This document shows positions 58,880 to 64,000 of a DNA stretch of 64,000 bases, piece after piece (positions within the stretch are counted from its first letter, which is position 1; each line of letters starts with the position of its first letter). Below the pieces are notes generated by a model. That model saw only the letters and a program-made list of their open reading frames with translations, had not been told where the DNA came from and did not search any database. A program made the position numbers and the translations under genes. The DNA lies in NCBI GenBank assembly GCA_050084985.1, contig JBITNC010000001.1:146878001-146942000 (forward strand). The letters run 5' to 3'. The DNA comes from Nageia nagi (Eukaryota > Pinophyta).

Positions 58880-59345
58880 ATAACAATCATTGCAAAGATG
58901 AAATCAATATAATATGCATATATCATCATGAGGTACATGCCCCATTCCTAGATGTAAACATAAACACAAGTAAAGTGTGTATATCGTCATAAGGTACAAA
59001 CCTTATTACTAGATGTACACAATATGGATATTTACATCATCATAAGGTATATACCTTATTCTTAGATGCAAACAAGGGATGCTAATGTCATGATGAGGTA
59101 CATGCCACATTCTTAGATGCCCACATAATTGATCATAAAAAAAGATATCATCATCACCAGCACATATGACCTGTACATAACATCATCATAAGGTACATAA
59201 TGCCTTATTGCTAGATGCATGTGATCATATATCATTTTCATGGGGTATATATCCCATTCCTAGATGGATATGTAAAAAAGAGAGCCATAAAATATTGTCA
59301 TAAGGTACGTAATACCTTATTCGTAGATGCATGTGACAAAGACAG
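58880..59345. repeat. degenerate array of ATAAGGTACAT...CTTATTCCTAGATG units
   Basis: About eight units at irregular 50-80-bp spacing (near 58930, 58990, 59042, 59094, 59190, 59242 and 59302), and a last one at 59405. Each has CATxAGGTAxAT, then (C/T)CTTATTCxTAGATG. The AAGGTA/TACCTT words give each unit short dyad symmetry. Confidence 0.8.
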
Positions 59346-59460
59346 AACATGAAATGATGGTTAATATCCCAACTAATAAAGATCATAAATGGTAGCATAC
59401 ATCGTTATGGGGTACATTCTCCATTCCTAAATGCATAACAAAGACTAATGATTTTTTAAA

Positions 59461-59680
59461 GTCCACCCAATAAGGATGTTCAACCAAAAAACTCATAATA
59501 AAGGGATGATGGTTATTTTTAATCCACCTAACAAGGACATCAACCAAGATACTTATAATAAAGGAAAAATGGTTATTGTTAATCCACCCAACAAGGACAT
59601 CAACCAAGAGACTTACAATAGAGGAATGATGGTTATTTGTATTCCACCCAATAAGGACATACAAGGTGCATTTTACTAAC
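59461..59680. repeat. 60-bp tandem repeat, 3.5 copies
   Basis: (A)TCCACC(C/T)AAxAAGGA starts at 59462, 59522, 59582 and 59642, exactly 60 bp apart; the body includes ATCAACCAAGA, AxTTATAATAAAGG and GATGGTTATT. Both strands are open because 60 is a multiple of three; not called as a gene. A degenerate extra unit lies near 59729. Confidence 0.95.
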
Positions 59681-60105
59681 CAACCAAGGGTATATAGGAT
59701 GATGGTTTAATTCTCGAAACAAACAAAGGATGAAGTGATGGTTATTTAGATTCCACCCAATATGGAATTCTACTTAGATAATTAAGCATCATAAAGAATA
59801 AAAATATAGAGAAATTTTGAGAAAACATGTGATCATATACATGAACATAAAGTACATAAAGATCATATAAGAAAAAGAATCAAACATGGAGAATTAAGAG
59901 ACAAGCAAATGTAGCAATTATAGCCATATGCAAAAATAAATTTATGAAAGATATCAAAGTATTTTAGCCATGTTTGAAAGAAATAAAATTGAAACATGAC
60001 AATGAAAAGGAATAAGAGAATTAGAAAACATCACCTAAACCTACCTATGACAAGCCATGAAGAAAAGAGAAAAATGTTGACGTGAACATTGACACTAGTT
60101 CTAAC

Positions 60106-60947
60106 TGTAGACACCTAAAAATGTCCCTTTTTAACTAGTAAACATTGAAATAATCATAACTCTTTGTGACAATATAAAATAGGTTTAAAAACCATATTAT
60201 TGGATAGCTCTCATCGAGTACATGCAAAACAAGTGGTCACATGACCCCTTTTCAGTAAAAATTGGCTATTTGGCGATCATTTTAATATTGTTATAAAAAT
60301 TGAAAATCAGTCGCCAGCGACCCAAAACAACCGCCGGCATTTTATAATGATAACCGGCGTCCGCCTAGTAATCGTTGGCAACTCTGTAACAGCCAAATAG
60401 AAACCAAAAATAATAAAAGAAAGTTGTAACGTCTCATTCTTTCAAGATGCTGTGGATAGAGGGGGTCAGTTACGACCTACGATGGCTTTTGACTCCTCCT
60501 TGCCAACCTTGGAAAATCTCACCTAAAAATCTATAAATACAAGCCAAAACAAAGCAATAGGGGGCCCATTTTTGGAAGTAGGGTAATGCTGCCAAAATCT
60601 TGTGAGCTCATACCTTTTTATTGTTTTATGCTAGTTTCAATTTAATCCATGTCATACATAGATGCTTTGATGTTATTATCTTTTGCATGTGTGTAGGATT
60701 TACAGGTTGTCCATATCAAGGAAAGAAGCAAGCAAATCAAAAACAATGAAAATCTAATACTCTCATATTGGCAAATGGCATTTGTAAAAGTCCCTTCCAA
60801 GGGCAAATTGTATTTTGAGCTGAAAATTAATATCAATTTACAATTACAACATTTCTACCTATTTTACATAGTTTGAAGTTCAGTGAAAATCTAAGAATAA
60901 TTGTATTTTATGTTATTCTACATTTTAGCTCTATTTTCACTGTAACA
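60106..60947 (+). repeat. 5' LTR of a gypsy-like retroelement
   Basis: Begins TGTAGACACCTAAAAATG and ends CACTGTAACA, 842 bp, directly followed by a primer-binding site. A TATA box (CTATAAATACAAG) lies at about 60530-60542, in the right place for U3/R. The 3' LTR must lie beyond the window, so the pair could not be compared. It contains a cluster of CGCCAGCGA-like words (60308-60400) in otherwise AT-rich sequence. Confidence 0.75.
60530..60542 (+). promoter_or_regulatory. TATA box of the gypsy-like LTR
   Basis: CTATAAATACAAG, with a run of A-rich sequence and GCAATAGGGG about 25-30 bp downstream. Confidence 0.6.
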
Positions 60948-60950
60948 TTC

Positions 60951-60967
60951 TGGCGCTAGAAGGAGGG
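60951..60967 (+). other. primer-binding site of the gypsy-like element
   Basis: TGGCGCTAGAAGGAGGG three bases after the LTR end. TGG start fits the complement of a tRNA CCA end. A near-identical site is at 23606-23621 (minus). Confidence 0.7.
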
Positions 60968-61101
60968 CCCCTCCATCATTAACAGGGAGGATTTCTATGT
61001 TCAAATATAGTTGTTCCTGTTTTGTTCACTGATTTCGATTGAATTGTTCCGTCTACTCACTTTAAAATTTTCGTTGTGTTTTTATAGTATGTCTGTTATA
61101 T

Positions 61102-61262
61102 AAACGCCAGCGATTGGAATCGGACATCGGCGACTCAAAAGGAATGCCAACGATTTACAAAGTAATCCAGACTAAACGTTGGCAATTTCATCATAAACGT
61201 CAGCATTTTTATTGAATGCCAGCGATCTCTGTTTAAACGTCGACGACCCTTACTCCAGGTCG
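61102..61262 (+). repeat. cluster of AACGCCAGCGATT-like words
   Basis: AACGCCAGCGATT, ATCGGCGACT, ATGCCAACGATT, AACGTTGGCAATT, AACGTCAGCATT, ATGCCAGCGATC and AACGTCGACGACC follow within 160 bp. The LTR has relatives at 60308-60400 (GTCGCCAGCGACC, AACCGCCGGCATT, AACCGGCGTCC, ATCGTTGGCAACT). Confidence 0.8.
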
Positions 61263-61284
61263 TCTTGTCTCCTTTTGTTATTTC

Positions 61285-61287
<3 letters not shown>

Positions 61288-61316
<29 letters not shown>
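61288..61316. repeat. (TA)n microsatellite
   Basis: About 14 TA units. Confidence 0.95.
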
Positions 61317-61319
<3 letters not shown>

Positions 61320-61631
61320 AAAATAGAAGGATACTTTTGACTGTGATTCCTTTGCCTAGAATGCATATAAGAATGGGTAGAAAAGGTTAAATGCATTTTT
61401 TATTAATTTACTTTATGTATAATGTTATGTATTTATTTTCATGTTTTGGGTGAAGGGTACGTACACATTAATACTTTTTATCTTGTCTACTTATGCTCTC
61501 CCTTTGCCCTTCATGCGATCTAAGGTGACCAGAATAGACCTGATAAGAAGGAGTAATTAATTCTTCTTTTCTTTCACATTCACACTATCATTAATTTGGT
61601 TAATATATCACATATAATGACTTCTTACCAA

Positions 61632-62119
61632 GTCTGCCCTTACCACTCCATTGGAGGTCGAAGGGATATGTGACTAGTAAGAGGAGGTAATTTACTACAC
61701 ATAATACTTCCACAATTGGAAGGAGTAAATAAATCACATTAAAAGGAATGAACTTAAGGAAAATAAATCGGGTTTTTGGGTAGTATAAATCATATTAAAA
61801 GGTTAATGTATCGAATGGATTCGAATACACTAAGTACTTTCACTTAACAAAGCATGCTCTCACTTTTGCGCTTCAAGCGATCCTAAGTGATTAGAAATAA
61901 GTTAAGTGAAAGAGGTAAAATTTATTCACATCTTATTTGGAAATATACTTCACATTAACACTCTTAAAGATGTCTGCCCTTACCACTCCATTGGAGGTCG
62001 AAGGGATATGTGACTCTTAGAGGAGTAATTGAACTTCACTTAATTAATTTATCTACACTTAATGACTTTTTACTAAGTCTGCTCTTACCACTCCATTGGA
62101 GGTCGAAGAGATATGTGAC
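61632..62119 (+). repeat. three dispersed copies of a 43-bp conserved segment
   Basis: GTCTGCCCTTACCACTCCAT then TGGAGGTCGAAGGGATATGT and GAC at 61632-61674, 61972-62014 and 62077-62119 with only two or three substitutions. Flanks (ACTTCCACA, GTAAGA(G/A)GAGG) are also partly shared. Confidence 0.92.
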
Positions 62120-63213
62120 TAGTAAGAAGAGGAAATTTATCACATATAATACTTCCACAGTTGGAAGGGGTTAATGAACGTCATTAAGAGGTTGGATAAT
62201 GAATCACATTATAATTAAAAAGAACAATGGGGTTTATTAAGGTCAAGATTCACTTAAAATAAACTTTTGATTGTATCACATTAAGATAAGATAAGTAAAT
62301 GGACATGAATGTTTGGGAGGGTAATATGCATAAATGTATTTTACTTGTTTAAATGCATTTTATAAGGCCTTAAAGGGATAATTGAACATTAACGAGTTGG
62401 ATGTCACTACCAACCGTTAATTCTTACTTCTTTGTACCCATCGACATAACACACTTGAATCCATAGAGCCAAGTTACACTTGGAGATGATGACTAAGGTG
62501 ACTTTCCCATAGGTAGGAGTCAAAAAAGGAGACTCATCTATAACCGAGCCAAAAGCCATAGAAACTTGTAAACATTACTTAGAATTACCCAACCTACCTT
62601 GTTTAACACTTGACTAGTCAAAACAAATTAGGAAAATTAAAAGACTAAAAATGAATAACTCATATCATTCATTTATTTCAGATATTTAAAAATATGTGAA
62701 AAACTTAAAAAAGATAATCATATCGTTAAAAGAAAACTTGCATGTAGGGTGTTTGTGCATTGAATTGTCTTTTCAAAAATATAAACATAAAAGATAAAAA
62801 TAAAATTTCTTTTACGACGTTTGTTCATAAAAGCCTAAAAAAATAAAATAAATAAATAAATAAAAAATGTGTTCAAATACTCAATTGACATGTTTCATTT
62901 ATGGAATGATATAATAGGTCATACTAAGGAATAGGTTTTAAAAGACGTTAAAAGTTGATTTTATTTAAGTTTTTTACTTTGAAGTCCCTTTGTAACAAAT
63001 AGAAACACAGGCATGTGTTAGTCACTCTAGATCCATACAAATCTTGAATTGTTGAGAACAATTAAAAGGCCTTTGAATTTTATCATTATGAGGTTTGTCT
63101 TGGTTGCACTTTTAAATTATGTTCCTTTTTCTATCAAAGTAAAATAAAAAATACAAAGACTATGGTCACATCTTGCCAAGACAACCTTAGATACTTATTC
63201 TACTTCAAAGGTC

Positions 63214-63975
63214 ATGAAGAGTGATTTTTATATTGACATTGAAAAGCTTTTATCATACTTAGCAGAGATAGAACAATGTACCATACCTCTTCTTCAATCA
63301 TCAGAAAGCCTTGTTAGATCCCATGAAGAGTTAGAGTATAGTTCTTCCATTCCTTTTCCCTCGTCATGAGATGAATATAATTTTAAAGAAGAGGAGCTTG
63401 ACATGAATCTTGAAGACCTTTTAGAGCATTCCTCAGAATTGCAATTTCATTCTCCTCCCCTTCTTGAGGCTACAAGACCTTCTATCGATTCCCATGAATC
63501 TCATAATATTCTTGAGTTCAAGGATGAAACTTGTTTACTCTCATCATAGGTAGAAATTGAGGAGCCTCACATAAGAATTAAAAAATCCATAGATTGTATT
63601 ATTGAATCTCAAGAATTTCAATCACAAAGAAATGAAAAATATAAAAATAAAATTTCCAAAGCTAACACACATGAGCTTAGGAATGAACATCCATGTGGGG
63701 AAACAACACATCATGATAATGATACAAAATTTTATGAGGATGAATGTTGTTCGAACCCACTAAAAATACCTTCAAAATATCAAACTAGCTTGATAAAAAA
63801 TTGGGAATGTGATAAAAAAGATAGCCCTATAACAAATAAATTACTTAGGAATATTTTCTATGATGAAAAAGCTAAGAATATTTTGCAAAGGGAATCCCAT
63901 AAACAACAACAAGCATGTTCTTCTCACGATCAACATGACAAAACCTTCAATGAGTTTGTCGACAAAATGAGATAA
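63214..63975 (+). pseudogene. acidic, Ser/His-rich retroelement protein remnant (254 codons, two stops)
   Basis: Reads from ATG 63214 in one frame to TAA at 63973-63975, broken only by TGA (63367-63369) and TAG (63547-63549). The first half is acidic and leucine-rich (DIEKLLSYLAEIEQC, EEEELDMNLEDLLEHS-type stretches, SPPLLEATRPSIDSHES); the second half is Lys/Asn/Gln-rich. No zinc knuckle or catalytic motif is visible. Its position behind the LTR, primer site and leader suggests the first, gag-region protein of the gypsy-like element. The style resembles the minus-strand acidic stretch at 21673-21374. A possible longer protein could start upstream or continue past the window end in another frame. 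Confidence 0.5.
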
Positions 63976-64000
63976 GAAGAGATGAGGCAAAAAGCATGAT

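Larger units (their letters stand above)
58211..60105. other. repeat-rich non-coding stretch before the gypsy-like LTR
   Basis: No gene. Contains AACAAATGCCCCCCTTTC near 58456 and two tandem-repeat blocks (58880-59345 and 59461-59680). It may be part of another decayed retroelement U3 or 3' region, but no ends were identified. Confidence 0.5.
60968..63213 (+). other. repeat-rich leader of the gypsy-like element
   Basis: No coding sequence. A second cluster of CGCCAGCGA-like words lies at 61102-61262, a (TA)n microsatellite at 61288-61316, and three copies of a conserved 43-bp segment at 61632, 61972 and 62077. Also two copies of a TTCA(T/A)GCGATC element with flanking CTCTCxCTTT (61495 and 61855). 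Confidence 0.6.

Overview
The window looks like nuclear DNA of a seed plant with a very large genome, most likely a gymnosperm such as a conifer. The evidence is indirect: AT-rich sequence, one ordinary plant gene whose 1.3 kb of coding sequence is spread over 40 kb, and introns and flanks filled with old, nested, stop-ridden LTR retroelements. No bacterial or organellar genes, rRNA or tRNA genes were seen.

The only intact host gene is on the + strand: the 3' half of a phospholipase D, delta type. Seven exons (14587-14874, 14968-15036, 15192-15339, 26303-26451, 29950-30123, 47322-47519, 54422-54715) join without a frame break into 439 codons plus a stop. They carry the conserved IYIENQYF block, the second HKD motif (HSKGMIVDD) and a delta-type C-terminus ending PDTLTT. 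The C2 domain and first HKD motif must lie upstream of the window, so 1-14586 is probably also intron. The introns are 93, 155, 10,963, 3,498, 17,198 and 6,902 bp.

Region by region: 1-4090 holds a decayed minus-strand coding remnant with short tandem repeats. 4091-12947 is a complete but dead Ty1/copia element (family A), interrupted by a 2.7 kb element. 14587-54715 is the PLD gene. Its third intron holds a 3.4 kb giant-LTR-like element (17146-20527) and a minus-strand gypsy-like remnant (about 20.5-24.8 kb), itself hit by a truncated LINE. Its fifth intron holds a rearranged copia family A fragment with inverted pieces (32475-35258) and a complete copia family B element with perfect 5-bp target duplications (36656-46481), interrupted by a third giant-LTR-like copy. 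Its sixth intron holds a Mutator-like MITE with a perfect 9-bp target duplication (48125-48979) and a TIR element (49787-50235) whose larger relative sits downstream (56581-58210). From 60106 to the window end there is the 5' LTR, primer-binding site, repeat-rich leader and start of a gypsy-like element.

The most interesting signal is a family of 2.7-3.5 kb elements present three times (7959-10699 +, 17146-20527 -, 38873-42373 -). All start TGTTGtGCCC...CACAAC followed by an A/T-rich hairpin and end AGGAAAGAAA...AACA. They share a TATA region, and two share a TTTGAATGAATGAATGA motif. Each carries its own private tandem repeat: an 11-member hairpin array, a 58-bp array, and 78-bp plus 360-bp repeats. 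They look like solo giant LTRs whose U3 region turns over by tandem amplification. All assignments come from reading the sequence; no database search was made.
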